The notes: generated by a model from the sequence alone, not told the origin. A stretch of 64,000 nt of DNA from Streptomyces pactum (GCF_002005225.1 NZ_CP019724.1:4853501-4917500); one strand, 5' to 3'. Positions 51,699-60,623 are shown, counted from the stretch's first letter. Numbers and translations: made by a program.

Positions 51699-51724
51699 AG
51701 GACAGAACCGCCCCGGGTGTCCTC
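51699..51724. terminator. Hairpin after the FAD/Fe-S gene
   Basis: GAGGACA (51699-51705) pairs with TGTCCTC (51718-51724) 8 bases after the stop codon and just before the stop of the convergent 94-aa gene. An alternative overlapping pairing GGCGGT/ACCGCC (51681-51712) exists. Confidence 0.5.
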
Positions 51725-51731
51725 GGTCCGC

Positions 51732-52016
51732 TCAGTTGAGCCCGCGCAGCCTCCGTCCTCGGCTCTCGGCCACCCGCAGCGCGTCCGCGAGGGCTTCGGC
51801 GAGGCGCTCGGCGAGGAAGCGGAGCTCGCCGTGCGGGGCGTCCGGGAGGAGGGCTCGGGCGTGACCGAGGAGTTCGGCGCCCATGCCGAGCTGGGTGGAC
51901 TCGGTGGTGTCGGCCAGCCGTGAGAGGGGCCCACCGTTGCCGTCGGTGATCAGATAACAGGGCTTGCCCTCGAGGCCGGACCAGGGGAGCAGGCGGGGCT
52001 CGCGCGGTTCCGTCAT
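51732..52016 (-). CDS. Small conserved protein of the GntR module, 94 aa
   Basis: The product starts MTEPREPRLLPWSGLEGKPC and continues YLITDGNGGPLSRLADTTES, TQLGMGAELLGHARALLPDA, then a helical end (LRFLAERLAEALADALRVAES). I recall this pattern (LLPWSxxxGKPCYLxTDGxGGxLSRLAD) as recurrent in Streptomyces, usually beside a GntR gene; no function is known. Its start overlaps the stop of the 83-aa gene (ATGA), so the two are coupled. The acidic helical protein has no membrane segment. Confidence 0.8.
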   Translation of the reverse strand: MTEPREPRLLPWSGLEGKPCYLITDGNGGPLSRLADTTESTQLGMGAELLGHARALLPDAPHGELRFLAERLAEALADALRVAESRGRRLRGLN

Positions 52017-52264
52017 GCGGCTGCCTCCAGCTCGTACGGCGTGTGGGCGAGGACGTACGGGCGTACGGCCACGGTCGCGGTGCCGTCGAGAACGGCGGGC
52101 AGGCCGTAGGGGCTGCGGTGGGTGGGAAGGGGGACCACGCCGATTGCGGCCGGATGGCGCGGTGTGGGGCATGCCGCCGGGTGCGGGCCGGTGCGGCGGT
52201 GGGCGCCTCGGGGTGTGAGCAGCAGGCTCATCCACGTGATGAGGCGGCCGATAGGCTCGGTCAT
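52013..52264 (-). CDS. Small protein of the GntR module, 83 aa
   Basis: The product starts MTEPIGRLITWMSLLLTPRG, a short amphipathic/hydrophobic N-terminal helix, then a basic Pro/His-rich middle and VRPYVLAHTPYELEAAA at the end. The RBS AAAGGAAC is in place before ATG 52264. The VRPYxxAH ending is shared by other Streptomyces small proteins I recall next to GntR genes. It is the first gene of a two-gene operon diverging from the short GntR gene; its function is unknown. Confidence 0.72.
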   Translation of the reverse strand: MTEPIGRLITWMSLLLTPRGAHRRTGPHPAACPTPRHPAAIGVVPLPTHRSPYGLPAVLDGTATVAVRPYVLAHTPYELEAAA

Positions 52265-52351
52265 GTCATCAGTTCCTTTGGGTTTGGCTGGTGGCCACGC
52301 CCCCGGACGGCTCCACCCGTCGCGGGGGTCTTCAACTGGAGTGGTCACCAT

Positions 52352-52391
52352 GGTCTACCGCAGTCTACTGCGGTCGCGCGGTCTACCGCAG
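52352..52391. promoter_or_regulatory. Candidate GntR operator (repeated GGTCTACCGCAG)
   Basis: GGTCTACCGCAG occurs at 52352-52363 and 52380-52391. Between them CCGCAG (52358-52363) and CTGCGG (52368-52373) form an inverted repeat. The site lies in the gap between the divergent GntR gene and the two small genes, just before the GntR start, consistent with autoregulation. Confidence 0.6.
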
Positions 52392-52409
52392 GGTTTTAGC
52401 GTCCACCGC

Positions 52410-52664
52410 ATGACTCCCGAACTCGATCGCACCCGGCCCGTCTGGCGGCAGGTCGCAGCTGCCATTGAGACGCGCATCGCGGACGGTACTTATCCCGTTG
52501 ATGCCCGGGTTCCGTCGGTGGTCGAGTTGTCGGCCGAGTTCGCGATCGCGGCGTCGACCGCGCAGAAGGCCCTCGCTCACCTGAAGGGGGAGGGGCTGAT
52601 CCGCGCCGAAGTGGGCCTCGGCTCCTTCGTCGCCCGTCGGCCGGATGGCGACGGCGAGGCGTAG
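52410..52664 (+). CDS. Short GntR-family regulator (DNA-binding domain only), 84 aa
   Basis: The product starts MTPELDRTRPVWRQVAAAIE and shows the GntR winged helix: TRIADGTYPVDARVPSVVEL, SAEFAIAASTAQKALAHLKG, EGLIRAEVGLGSFVARRPDG. There is no effector-binding domain, so it either works by dimer formation alone or with a partner, perhaps one of the divergent small proteins. Repeated GGTCTACCGCAG sequences lie just upstream. Intergenic DNA to the FG-GAP gene (52665-52829) shows no gene. Confidence 0.88.
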   Translation: MTPELDRTRPVWRQVAAAIETRIADGTYPVDARVPSVVELSAEFAIAASTAQKALAHLKGEGLIRAEVGLGSFVARRPDGDGEA

Positions 52665-52829
52665 CGACGCGTTCGTGCCGCGTCGTTCCGTGAGTCGAGT
52701 CTGTTCGAGTCGGTTCCCGCCGCTGCCCGAATGGCCGAGTCCCCGGAGTCGCCGGTGGCGAGTTCGCATCTGCCGGCCGTCGGGCGCCGATCGGCCTGAC
52801 CCACCGGAACCGCGTGGGGTGGCCCTCGC

Positions 52830-54395
52830 GTGATCGTTTCCATGGACGGTTCGGATGGCCAGGCGGAAGCGCCACGGCGACGGGTCGGCAAGCGACCCCG
52901 GGTGATCGGCGGTGGCGCGGCCGTCGTCGCGTTGGCGGTCGCCGTGGGTGTGGTGATCGCGAACGACGAGCCGGCCGACATCGCCGCGCCGTACGCGTGC
53001 CGGACCCCGGCCCACGGCACCGCCGCGCCCGCGTCGGGGCGGTCCGCCCCGGAGGGGGCCGCCGATTTCGACGGTGACGGTCACCCCGACCTGGCCTTCG
53101 GGTCGATGGGGAGTGTGAAGGGCGGGAGCGGGGGCGGGAGTATCGAGGTCGCGTACGGGGCGGGGGACGGGACGGAGATCGGTCGGTGCCAGTACCTCAC
53201 CCAGGACGATGCCGGCATTCCCGGGGACAACCGCGACGAGGCGTTCTTCGGGTCGGACGTGGTGGCCCGCGACTTCGACGGGGACGGGTACACCGACCTC
53301 GCCGCCTCCGTCTTCGACTGGAAGCCGAGCGTGATCGTCATGTGGGGCTCCGAGGACGGGCTGTCGCGCGCCACCCGGGTGCCGGGGACGGACGTCAGTC
53401 GCGTCGCCTGGGACAACAACCCGATCCTGGCCGAGCAGCTCGCCGCCGGTGACTTCGACGGTGACGGGCACCCCGACCTGGTTTTCGGGCTCGGCTCCGA
53501 CAAGGGGCTGCTCAAGGGGCCCTTCGGGCGGGACGGCACCCCGGCCGGGACGGGCCGCGTCCCCGCACCCCGTCGTCCCGCGCCGGACATGGCCACTGCG
53601 AACTACGGCGACCTCGTCGCCGGGGACCTCGACGGCGACGGCATCGACGACCTGGTGAGCTTTCACGACGCCGATCCGGATCCCGAGGCGCTCTGGTCCG
53701 AGCTGGACCGGCCGGTGAGCTACCTGCGCGGCGGCCGGGCCGGCTTCACGCAGCCGGAGGGCACCCGACTCCCCGACGCGGGGGAGGGGGCGATCGGCGA
53801 CGTGGACGGCGACGGCTACGACGACCTGGTCCTCAGCCCCCGGGGCGGTGACGCAAGCCGCAGCTCGGTGACGGTGGTGTACGGCTCCGAGTCCGGGCCG
53901 GGGAAGCGGACGACGACCGTGGACCGGGACACTCCCGGCGTGCCCGGCGAGGAACCCCTCGACGAGGACGCCGTCTTCTTCACCCTGGACACCGGGGACG
54001 TCAACGGAGACGGATACGCGGACGTGGTGGCCGGGGCGCCCCGGTGGGACGTGTACGGGGAGCCGGGCCCGGAGCAGGTGCTGTTCCTGGCGGGCGGACC
54101 GGACGGGCTCAGCGGTGAGGTGGCCCGGTTGTTCGACGGGGACGACCTCGGTGCCGCCCCGGGCGGGGACGCCGACTTCGGCGCCGCGGTGGGCCTCACC
54201 GATCTGGACGGCGACGGCCGTGCCGACCTCGTGGTGACCGCGCCGGGCAGCGACACGGTCGGCGGCGTCGCGTGGCTGCTGCCCGGCACGGCGAAGGGAC
54301 CTGCCACCGAGGGCGTCACCCGGCTGTCCGGGGACACCTTCGACGACACCGAGGGGCTGGGCCTGCTGATCGGCGGCGGTGAGATCGCCCTCTAG
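52830..54395 (+). CDS. Membrane-anchored FG-GAP repeat protein
   Basis: This 521-aa protein starts at GTG 52830 (ATG 52842 is possible). A basic N-terminus (RRRVGKRPR) and a single helix (VIGGGAAVVALAVAVGVVIA) anchor it with the rest outside the cell. Seven calcium-binding D-x-D/N-G-D-G loops are visible (DFDGDGHPDLAFG, DFDGDGYTDLAAS, DFDGDGHPDLVFG, DLDGDGIDDLVSF, DVDGDGYDDLVLS, DVNGDGYADVVAG, DLDGDGRADLVVT), which make an integrin-like beta-propeller. Ligand is unknown. Similar proteins are abundant in Streptomyces. Confidence 0.9.
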   Translation: MIVSMDGSDGQAEAPRRRVGKRPRVIGGGAAVVALAVAVGVVIANDEPADIAAPYACRTPAHGTAAPASGRSAPEGAADFDGDGHPDLAFGSMGSVKGGSGGGSIEVAYGAGDGTEIGRCQYLTQDDAGIPGDNRDEAFFGSDVVARDFDGDGYTDLAASVFDWKPSVIVMWGSEDGLSRATRVPGTDVSRVAWDNNPILAEQLAAGDFDGDGHPDLVFGLGSDKGLLKGPFGRDGTPAGTGRVPAPRRPAPDMATANYGDLVAGDLDGDGIDDLVSFHDADPDPEALWSELDRPVSYLRGGRAGFTQPEGTRLPDAGEGAIGDVDGDGYDDLVLSPRGGDASRSSVTVVYGSESGPGKRTTTVDRDTPGVPGEEPLDEDAVFFTLDTGDVNGDGYADVVAGAPRWDVYGEPGPEQVLFLAGGPDGLSGEVARLFDGDDLGAAPGGDADFGAAVGLTDLDGDGRADLVVTAPGSDTVGGVAWLLPGTAKGPATEGVTRLSGDTFDDTEGLGLLIGGGEIAL

Positions 54396-54496
54396 GCCCT
54401 CCGTATCCTGCCGTGGGTGATCTAGGACATGGTCTGACCTCTATGGCTCATAGCGTGGTCTCGACCGACGGAGCAGAACACCGGAAGGCGGAGACC

Positions 54497-55072
54497 ATGA
54501 CCACTCTCGACGAGTCGACCACCCGCGACCTGACCACCGGCGACCAGACCGAGGCCCCGGCCGTCACCGGTGAGCGCGCCGACCTGCTGGAGATGCTGGC
54601 CAACCAACGGCACTTCCTGCGCTTCACCACCCGTGACCTCACCGACGAGCAGGCCGGACTCCGGACCACCGCGAGCGAGCTCTGCCTGGGCGGCTTGATC
54701 AAGCACGTGTCCTCGGTCGAGCGGAGCTGGGCGAACTTCATCGTGAACGGCCCGTCGGCGATGGGAGACTTCACGGCCATGACCGAGGCCGACTGGGCCC
54801 AGCGGGCCGACGAGTTCCGGATGCTGCCCGGTGAGACGCTGGCCGGTGTCCTGGCCGACTACGCCGAGGCGGCTCGCCGGACCGACGGCCTGGTCGCCAC
54901 GCTGCCCGACCTGGGGGTCACGCAGCCGTTGCCGAAGGCCCCGTGGTTCGAGGCCGACAGGCAGTGGTCGGCCCGCCGGGTGCTGATGCACATCGTCGCC
55001 GAGACCGCTCAGCACGCCGGCCATGCCGACATCATCCGCGAGTCCCTGGACGGTGCCAAAAGCATGGGCTGA
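54497..55072 (+). CDS. DinB-family (DUF664-like) protein
   Basis: This 191-aa protein starts MTTLDESTTRDLTTGDQTEA behind GGCGGAG. The DinB four-helix fold is shown by RADLLEMLANQRHFLRFTTR, LCLGGLIKHVSSVERSWANF (metal-ligand-like His), and WSARRVLMHIVAETAQHAGHADIIRESL with the AETAQHAGHAD histidines. Such metal-dependent transferases use thiol cofactors; the substrate is unknown. It converges on the second reductase gene. Confidence 0.88.
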   Translation: MTTLDESTTRDLTTGDQTEAPAVTGERADLLEMLANQRHFLRFTTRDLTDEQAGLRTTASELCLGGLIKHVSSVERSWANFIVNGPSAMGDFTAMTEADWAQRADEFRMLPGETLAGVLADYAEAARRTDGLVATLPDLGVTQPLPKAPWFEADRQWSARRVLMHIVAETAQHAGHADIIRESLDGAKSMG

Positions 55073-55126
55073 CCTGCGGCGTCCGGTCCTACGGCGTCTG
55101 GAAGACGCCCGGCCGATCCAGCCGGG

Positions 55127-55741
55127 TCACTTCGGAAAGCGGTACTTCAGGTGGGTGGCCAGGGGCGTGCCGACGACCCTGACCGGTTCGAGGTCGCGTC
55201 GGACGGCGCCGGGTCCCTCGAAGAGCCGCAGCCCGTCCCCGAGGAGCACCGGCACCACGTGGAGCTGGAGTTCGTCGATGAGCCCCGCGCCGAGGTACTG
55301 CCGCACCGTGCTCGCGCCGCCCGCGATGTCGACGTTCCTGTCCCCGGCGGCGGCCTTGGCCCGGTCGAGGGCGTTGTGGATGCCGTCGGTGACGAAGGTG
55401 AAGGTGGTGCCGCCCTCCTTCACCAGGGTCGGCCGGGGGCGGTTGGTGAGGACGAAGACCGGGGTGCGGAACGGCGGGTTGTCGCCCCAGAACTCCTCGC
55501 CCGTGTCGTACATCATCCGGCCCATGACCACCGCTCCGGTGGCGTCGAACCACTCGCGGATCAGCTCGGAGTCGCGGTTGTCCGCCCCGCCGGTCATGCC
55601 CTGGCGCTCCCGCCAGCTCGCCAGGGTGTGGATCCAGTCGAAGATCGGCTCGGCGCCGTCGCCTCCCGGGTTGTCGACGGTGACGTTCGGGCCGGCGATG
55701 TAGCCGTCGAGGGTGATGGCCATGTCCGCGGTCACGGTCAT
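55127..55741 (-). CDS. Dihydrofolate-reductase-like (RibD C-terminal domain) reductase
   Basis: This 204-aa protein starts MTVTADMAITLDGYIAGPNV behind AGGAG. NADPH-fold features are ITLDGYIAGPNVT, VVMGRMMYDTGEEFWGD, and DIAGGASTVRQYLGAGLIDEL, then LHVVPVLLGDGLRLFEG. Stand-alone members act on unknown substrates. It is distantly related to the reductase at 2248. The NUDIX gene lies upstream on the same strand across 128 bases. Confidence 0.9.
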   Translation of the reverse strand: MTVTADMAITLDGYIAGPNVTVDNPGGDGAEPIFDWIHTLASWRERQGMTGGADNRDSELIREWFDATGAVVMGRMMYDTGEEFWGDNPPFRTPVFVLTNRPRPTLVKEGGTTFTFVTDGIHNALDRAKAAAGDRNVDIAGGASTVRQYLGAGLIDELQLHVVPVLLGDGLRLFEGPGAVRRDLEPVRVVGTPLATHLKYRFPK

Positions 55742-55869
55742 GATGGGGGCTCCTGAGGTCGCGGGTGATCGGGTGCGCGGGCGGTGCCCGGTACGGGTGT
55801 ACCGCGCACCGCCTTCACTTCCGCGTCGATCGGGAGCCCGCGTTTTCGACACCGGCCCCGGAACGTGAC

Positions 55870-56322
55870 TCAGGGCGCCGTATCGCCCCGCACCAGCGGA
55901 TGGCACACCGGCTGGACGCCCTCGGGCAACTCGTCCGGGCGGCACCAGCGGGCCTCGAGGATCTCGAACGGGTCGATGCGCAGCTCGCCGCCCAGCAGGC
56001 GGGCCTCGTAGGCCACCTCCAGGCGGGTGCGGAGGCCGCTGTTCAGCATGACCAGGCGGCCCACCTCCACGTCGAGGTTCGTCTCCTCCCTGACCTCGCG
56101 CACCACGGTCTCCCGGAAGTCCTCGCCCTTGTGCGCGAAGCCGCTCGGCAACCCCCACTGGCGGCCCGGCGGCCACATCCGGTGCCGGAGCAGCAGGACC
56201 CGTCCCTCGTCGTCGCGCACGACGCCGGTCACTCCGACCACGAACTTGGCGTTCAGGAACCACATGACGCGGCTCTGGAAGGGGCGCAGGAGCCGCCAGA
56301 GGCGGGTGAGGAGTCGTCGCAC
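55870..56322 (-). CDS. NUDIX hydrolase
   Basis: This 150-aa protein probably starts at GTG 56322 (VRRLLTRLWRLLRPFQSRVM), which has GAGG before it. The NUDIX box is clear: GFAHKGEDFRETVVREVREE followed by TNLDV (GX5EX7REUXEEXGU form with N for G). Residues before it (FVVGVTGVVRDDEGRVLLLR) make the first strands. It should hydrolyse a nucleoside diphosphate derivative; the substrate is not evident. The basic/hydrophobic N-terminus could associate with membranes. Confidence 0.9.
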   Translation of the reverse strand: MRRLLTRLWRLLRPFQSRVMWFLNAKFVVGVTGVVRDDEGRVLLLRHRMWPPGRQWGLPSGFAHKGEDFRETVVREVREETNLDVEVGRLVMLNSGLRTRLEVAYEARLLGGELRIDPFEILEARWCRPDELPEGVQPVCHPLVRGDTAP

Positions 56323-56682
56323 GGGACCTCGGGAGATGTTGGGAGATGTGGGAGAGGCGGGGATGTGGGAGATGTGGGAGACGCGGTGGAGGGGCGGCGG
56401 CGTACAGGATTCGCCATGGGGACGGTACCCGCCGCGCCGACCCGGCCGACCGGCCGCCACCCGCCCCTGCCGACCGGCCGTCGGTGGTGGTCGGTCCGCA
56501 TGCCGGACGGAGTTGACCAAGGCGGGGCGCCGGACTCATCGTCAGGTGTGTAAACGTTGCACGGTCCTGTACGGAGGTCATTACTCTGGACCGGTCGGCG
56601 CAGTGCGATACGCGATGCCCGACGCCCGACGCGCGATGTCCGACAGGGGCTCCGTCCCCGCGCCAAGACCGAGGAAGGCCCC
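56323..56682. other. Divergent intergenic region with short purine-rich repeats
   Basis: No gene is visible in these 360 bases between the NUDIX and EamA genes. Around 56331-56385 GGGAGATGT and close variants repeat irregularly, a low-complexity stretch rich in G and A. A TGTAAACG half-site at 56549 resembles half of a LacI-type operator but lacks the second half. The EamA RBS (GAGGAAGG) lies at 56671. Confidence 0.5.
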
Positions 56683-57645
56683 GTGACCACCCCCAGCGCC
56701 GCCACCCCGTCCACCTCCGCCGCCGCGTCCGCGGCGGACCCGGGGCCCGCGTCCGGCCAGGCGGGCAACCCGCGCGGGCGGGGCTCCCTGGGGCCGGTCG
56801 GCCTGGTCCTCGCCGGCGGCTTCTCCGTGCAGTTCGGCGCCGCGCTGGCGGTGAGTCTCATGCCCCGGGCCGGCGCGCTCGGCGTGGTGACCCTGCGGCT
56901 GGTCGTGGCCGCCGTCGTACTGCTCCTCATCTGCCGGCCCCGGCTGCGCGGCCACTCCCGGGCCGACTGGGGCACGGTCGTCGCCTTCGGCATCGCCATG
57001 GCCGGCATGAACGGCCTCTTCTACCAGGCCGTCGACCGCATCCCGCTCGGCCCCGCCGTCACCCTGGAGGTGCTCGGCCCGCTCGCCCTGTCCGTCGTCG
57101 CCTCCCGGCGCGCCGTCAACCTGGTCTGGGCCGCGCTCGCCCTGGCCGGCGTCTTCCTCCTCGGGGGCGGCGGCTTCGACAGCCTCGACCCGGCCGGTGC
57201 CGCCTTCGCGCTGGGGGCGGGCGCGATGTGGGCGGCGTACATCGTCTTCAGCTCACGCACCGGGCGCCGCTTCCCACAGGCCGACGGGCTGGCCCTCGCC
57301 ATGGCGGTCGGGGCCGTGCTGTTCCTGCCGCTGGGCATCGCCGAGTCGGGCGGCAAGCTCCTCGACCCGGTGACACTGGCGCTGGGCGCCGGGGTGGCCC
57401 TGCTCTCCTCCGTCCTGCCCTACACCCTCGAACTCCTCGCCCTGCGCCGGCTGCCCGCGCCCACCTTCGCCATCCTCATGAGCCTGGAACCCGCCATCGC
57501 CGCGGCGGCCGGTTTCCTCATCCTCGACCAGGCCCTGTCCGCCACCCAGGCCGCCGCCATCGCCCTGGTCATCGCGGCCAGCATGGGGGCGGTGCGTACG
57601 CAGATGGGGCGGCGCCGGGCCAAGGCGCTCCCGGACGTGCCCTGA
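56683..57645 (+). CDS. EamA-family transporter (RhtA-like)
   Basis: This 320-aa protein starts at GTG 56683 after GAGGAAGG. An Ala/Ser/Pro-rich N-terminal tail of 38 residues precedes ten membrane helices in two EamA halves (VGLVLAGGFSVQFGAALAVSL, LRLVVAAVVLLLICRP; and AGAMWAAYIVFSSRTGRRF, SSVLPYTLELLALRRLP, FAILMSLEPAIAAAAGFLIL). This layout fits amino-acid or metabolite exporters such as RhtA; the substrate is unknown. The kinase gene follows by 109 bases. Confidence 0.9.
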   Translation: MTTPSAATPSTSAAASAADPGPASGQAGNPRGRGSLGPVGLVLAGGFSVQFGAALAVSLMPRAGALGVVTLRLVVAAVVLLLICRPRLRGHSRADWGTVVAFGIAMAGMNGLFYQAVDRIPLGPAVTLEVLGPLALSVVASRRAVNLVWAALALAGVFLLGGGGFDSLDPAGAAFALGAGAMWAAYIVFSSRTGRRFPQADGLALAMAVGAVLFLPLGIAESGGKLLDPVTLALGAGVALLSSVLPYTLELLALRRLPAPTFAILMSLEPAIAAAAGFLILDQALSATQAAAIALVIAASMGAVRTQMGRRRAKALPDVP

Positions 57646-57754
57646 AGGGCTCCCGCGACGCCCGGGCCGCCAGGGACCCGGCCGGGCAGGCGGTCACCCG
57701 CAACGCATAGGCTGCGGACCTGGTCATCTCATCGGGATCACGGGGAGGGAACCG

Positions 57755-59620
57755 ATGAACCACACGGCCGAGGTCTTCCAGCCTTTGCAGGACGACGATC
57801 CACGCACAGTGGCCGGTTACCGCCTCGCGGCGCGGCTCGGCGCGGGCGGCATGGGGCGGGTCTACCTGTCCCACACCCAGGGGGGCCGGCCGGTGGCCAT
57901 CAAGGTCGTACGGTCGGAACTGGCCGACGATCCGGTCTTCCGGCGGCGCTTCAGCCGGGAGATCAAGGCGGCCCGGGAGGTGAAGGGCGCCTACACCGCC
58001 GAACTGATCGACGCCGACCCGTCGGGCGTACCGCCCTGGCTGGCCACGCTGTACGTGCCGGGCCCCTCCCTGTCGGACGCCGTCGCCCGGAGCGGACCGC
58101 TGCCGGTGCCGGCGGTCCTGTGGCTGATGGCGGGGGTCGCCGAGGCGCTGCAGGCCATCCACGGTGCGGGGATCGTGCACCGGGACCTGAAGCCGTCGAA
58201 CGTGCTGCTCGCCGCGGACGGACCGCGGGTGATCGACTTCGGGATCTCGATCGCCGCCGACAGCACCGCGCACACCGCCACGGGCACCGCCATCGGCACG
58301 CCCCAGTACATGGCTCCCGAGCAGGCGTCCGCGGGTGACGTCACGGCGGCGACCGACGTCTTCGCGCTCGGCCAGACGGCGGCGTTCGCGGCGCTGGGCA
58401 GGCCGCTCTACGGGGACGGGCCCGCGGTCAGCGTGCTGTACCGGATCGTGCACTCCGAACCCGACCTGTCCGGGCTGCCCGAGCAACTGCGCGGGCTGCT
58501 CACCCGGTGCCTGGCCGCGGAACCGGGGGAGCGGGTCACCCCGGCGGAGGTCGTCGAGTGGTGCCGGCGGGAACTGGGGCGGGACGCCGAGACGGGGGCG
58601 GGGCCGGACGTCTGGCGGGAGTTCGCGGGGTCGGAGGCGACGGTTCCGCCGCCTGCCCCACCGGCTCCGGAGTCGTCGCCGGCTTCCACCGCGGTACACA
58701 CGCGGCCGTGGACCGCCCCGCAGTCGGCAGCCGCCCCGCAATCGGCAGCCGCCCCGCAGTGGCCCGCCACCGGTCAGGAGCCGGGCACCGGGCAGTGGTC
58801 CGCCACCGCTCAGGGTCCGGGCGCCCCGTACGGTCCGGGCGCCACCCCGTACGGTCCGGGCGCCGCGCCCTGGCCCGCCGCTCCGTACGGCACGACCGCG
58901 CCGCAGCGGCCGGCCGGGCCGGACGAGCGGAAGCGCCGCAGGAGACGCGCCGCCCTGCTCGCGGCCGCCGCCCTGGCCGCGGGCGGGCTGGTACTCACGG
59001 CGGCGTGGACGCTGCGGGACGCGATGGACCGAGACCGCGACCGGGACACGGCCGCGTCCGCGTCCGAGTCCGGGAGCCCCGGCCCGACGGCACGCTCGTC
59101 GGCATCCGGCGATGCGGCGTCCGGAGGCCCGGCGCCCGGAACGGTGGCCACGGAGGGGGCTGCGTCGGGGGCCGGCGGGCCGGCCGCGCCGGATGCGGCG
59201 GCCGACGGTGCCGCCGCCGGTTCCACCACTCCGGTGGCCCACGCCTACGGCCCCCAGTATCTGAACGCCGAGAACTCACTCAGCGTCAGTGACGGGAGGA
59301 CCCGCGACGACCGCAAGGGAGACATCCGCTTCACCTGCGCGCAGACCTGCGCACTGGAGAGCGACACCAGCGTCTTCTCCATGATGTTCGGCGAGCCGGG
59401 CGCCACGTACGAGGACTGCCGTCAGAGGATGGCCGACGTCGAGGCCGATGCCGACATCGACGGCCACCGCCTCCCGCTGGCCGCCGCCTCGGCAGGGACC
59501 GAGATCTGCGCCAAGCACCGCAACGGCGACATCATGCTGCTGGTCGTCCAGGTGAAGTCGACCGCCGTGCCGGAGGTCGGCTTCGTCACCGCGGACATGA
59601 CGGCCTGGCGCGCGGACTGA
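57755..59620 (+). CDS. Membrane-bound Ser/Thr protein kinase
   Basis: This 621-aa PknB-type kinase starts MNHTAEVFQPLQDDDPRTVA. The catalytic domain spans residues 20-280: glycine loop LGAGGMGRVYLS, VAIKVVRSEL (catalytic Lys), IVHRDLKPSNVLL (HRD), VIDFGISIAADST (DFG), GTPQYMAPEQASAG. A Pro/Ala-rich juxtamembrane linker runs to about 390, then RKRRRRRAALLAAAALAAGG starts the membrane helix. The outer domain (from about 500) has a cysteine pair FTCAQTCALES and more cysteines, and no PASTA repeats. Ligand and substrates are unknown. Confidence 0.95.
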   Translation: MNHTAEVFQPLQDDDPRTVAGYRLAARLGAGGMGRVYLSHTQGGRPVAIKVVRSELADDPVFRRRFSREIKAAREVKGAYTAELIDADPSGVPPWLATLYVPGPSLSDAVARSGPLPVPAVLWLMAGVAEALQAIHGAGIVHRDLKPSNVLLAADGPRVIDFGISIAADSTAHTATGTAIGTPQYMAPEQASAGDVTAATDVFALGQTAAFAALGRPLYGDGPAVSVLYRIVHSEPDLSGLPEQLRGLLTRCLAAEPGERVTPAEVVEWCRRELGRDAETGAGPDVWREFAGSEATVPPPAPPAPESSPASTAVHTRPWTAPQSAAAPQSAAAPQWPATGQEPGTGQWSATAQGPGAPYGPGATPYGPGAAPWPAAPYGTTAPQRPAGPDERKRRRRRAALLAAAALAAGGLVLTAAWTLRDAMDRDRDRDTAASASESGSPGPTARSSASGDAASGGPAPGTVATEGAASGAGGPAAPDAAADGAAAGSTTPVAHAYGPQYLNAENSLSVSDGRTRDDRKGDIRFTCAQTCALESDTSVFSMMFGEPGATYEDCRQRMADVEADADIDGHRLPLAAASAGTEICAKHRNGDIMLLVVQVKSTAVPEVGFVTADMTAWRAD

Positions 59621-59744
59621 GGTCCGAGCCCGGCCAGGAGACCCGACGTCCCCCGCCGTCCGGGCGCCCTCCGTCCTCCGAGAGCCCCCGCAGGCGTCCA
59701 CGGAGGACGCGGTCGTCCGCGGTCGTCCTCGGGCAAAAATCATG

Positions 59745-59756
59745 CAAGCGTGCTTG
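59745..59756. promoter_or_regulatory. Inverted repeat CAAGC-GT-GCTTG before the acyl-CoA operon
   Basis: CAAGC and GCTTG flank a GT spacer at 59745-59756, within an AT-richer stretch (AAAATCATGCAAGCG). It lies 73 bases before the first gene of the operon at 59829. This shape is typical of TetR-type regulators of acyl-CoA catabolism; no such regulator lies in the window, so the binder is unknown. Confidence 0.5.
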
Positions 59757-59828
59757 ATTGTTACCGGTGCCCCTGCCATGCTCCACCCCACACCGCGCCG
59801 CACACCGCCGTGCCCGAGGGGAGCGCCC

Positions 59829-60623
59829 GTGTCCGACCCGACGCCCGTGATCGACGACCTGCGCGAGGAGAGCGAGGAACTCGACGCGCTGGTCGCCCGG
59901 CTGAGCCCCGGACAGTGGCGCCTCGCCACTCCGGCGCCCGGCTGGACGATCGCCCACCAGATCGCGCACCTGGCCTGGACCGACCGGTCCGCCCTGCTCG
60001 CCGTCACCGACGAGGACGGCTTCCGCGCCCTGGTGGAACAGGCCCTCGCCGCGCCCGACCGCTACGTCGACGACGGCGCCGAGGAAGGCGCCCGGCAGGC
60101 CCCCGCCGAGCTCCTGGCCGCCTGGCGGGAGGGCCGCGCCGCCCTCGACGAGGCGCTGCGCGAGTCGGCCCCGGGCACCCGCTTCCCCTGGTACGGCCCA
60201 CCCATGGCCGCCGCCTCCATGGCCACCGCCCGCCTGATGGAGACCTGGGCCCACGGCCTCGACATCGCGGAGACCATCGGCGTGACGCGCCCGCCCACCG
60301 ACCGCCTGAGGCACATCGCCCGCATCGGCGTCCGCGCCCGTGACTTCGCCTACGCGGCCCACGGCCGCACCCCGCCCGCCGAGCCGTTCCGCGTCGAGCT
60401 CACCGCCCCCGGCGGGGAGCTGTGGACCTACGGCCCCGAGGGCGCGGGGCAGCGCGTCACCGGCCCCGCCCTCGACTTCTGCCTCCTCGCCACCCAGCGC
60501 GCCCACCGCGCCGACCTCGCCCTCACCGCCGAGGGACCGGACGCCGACCGCTGGCTGGACATCGCCCAGGCCTTCGCGGGGCCGCCGGGGGCGGGGCGGA
60601 AGCCGAAGGGAACCCGGCAGTGA
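59829..60623 (+). CDS. TIGR03084-family maleylpyruvate-isomerase-like protein
   Basis: This 264-aa protein starts at GTG 59829 (VSDPTPVIDDLREESEELDA). The MDMPI-like N-domain has WRLATPAPGWTIAHQIAHLA with paired His, and MATARLMETWAHGLDIAETI further on. The C-terminal part matches the actinobacterial TIGR03084 type. It overlaps the atuA-like gene by GTGA, so it is the first gene of the operon. A metal- and thiol-dependent role in acyl-CoA breakdown is inferred from context. Confidence 0.88.
   Translation: MSDPTPVIDDLREESEELDALVARLSPGQWRLATPAPGWTIAHQIAHLAWTDRSALLAVTDEDGFRALVEQALAAPDRYVDDGAEEGARQAPAELLAAWREGRAALDEALRESAPGTRFPWYGPPMAAASMATARLMETWAHGLDIAETIGVTRPPTDRLRHIARIGVRARDFAYAAHGRTPPAEPFRVELTAPGGELWTYGPEGAGQRVTGPALDFCLLATQRAHRADLALTAEGPDADRWLDIAQAFAGPPGAGRKPKGTRQ

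Noticed and set aside
56549..56562. LacI-type operator upstream of the EamA gene
   Set aside because: Only one half (TGTAAACG) fits; the other half is missing and no LacI gene is in the window.
57569..59242. Long minus-strand frame opposite the Ser/Thr kinase
   Set aside because: The kinase motifs on the + strand are complete; the reverse frame is a shadow.
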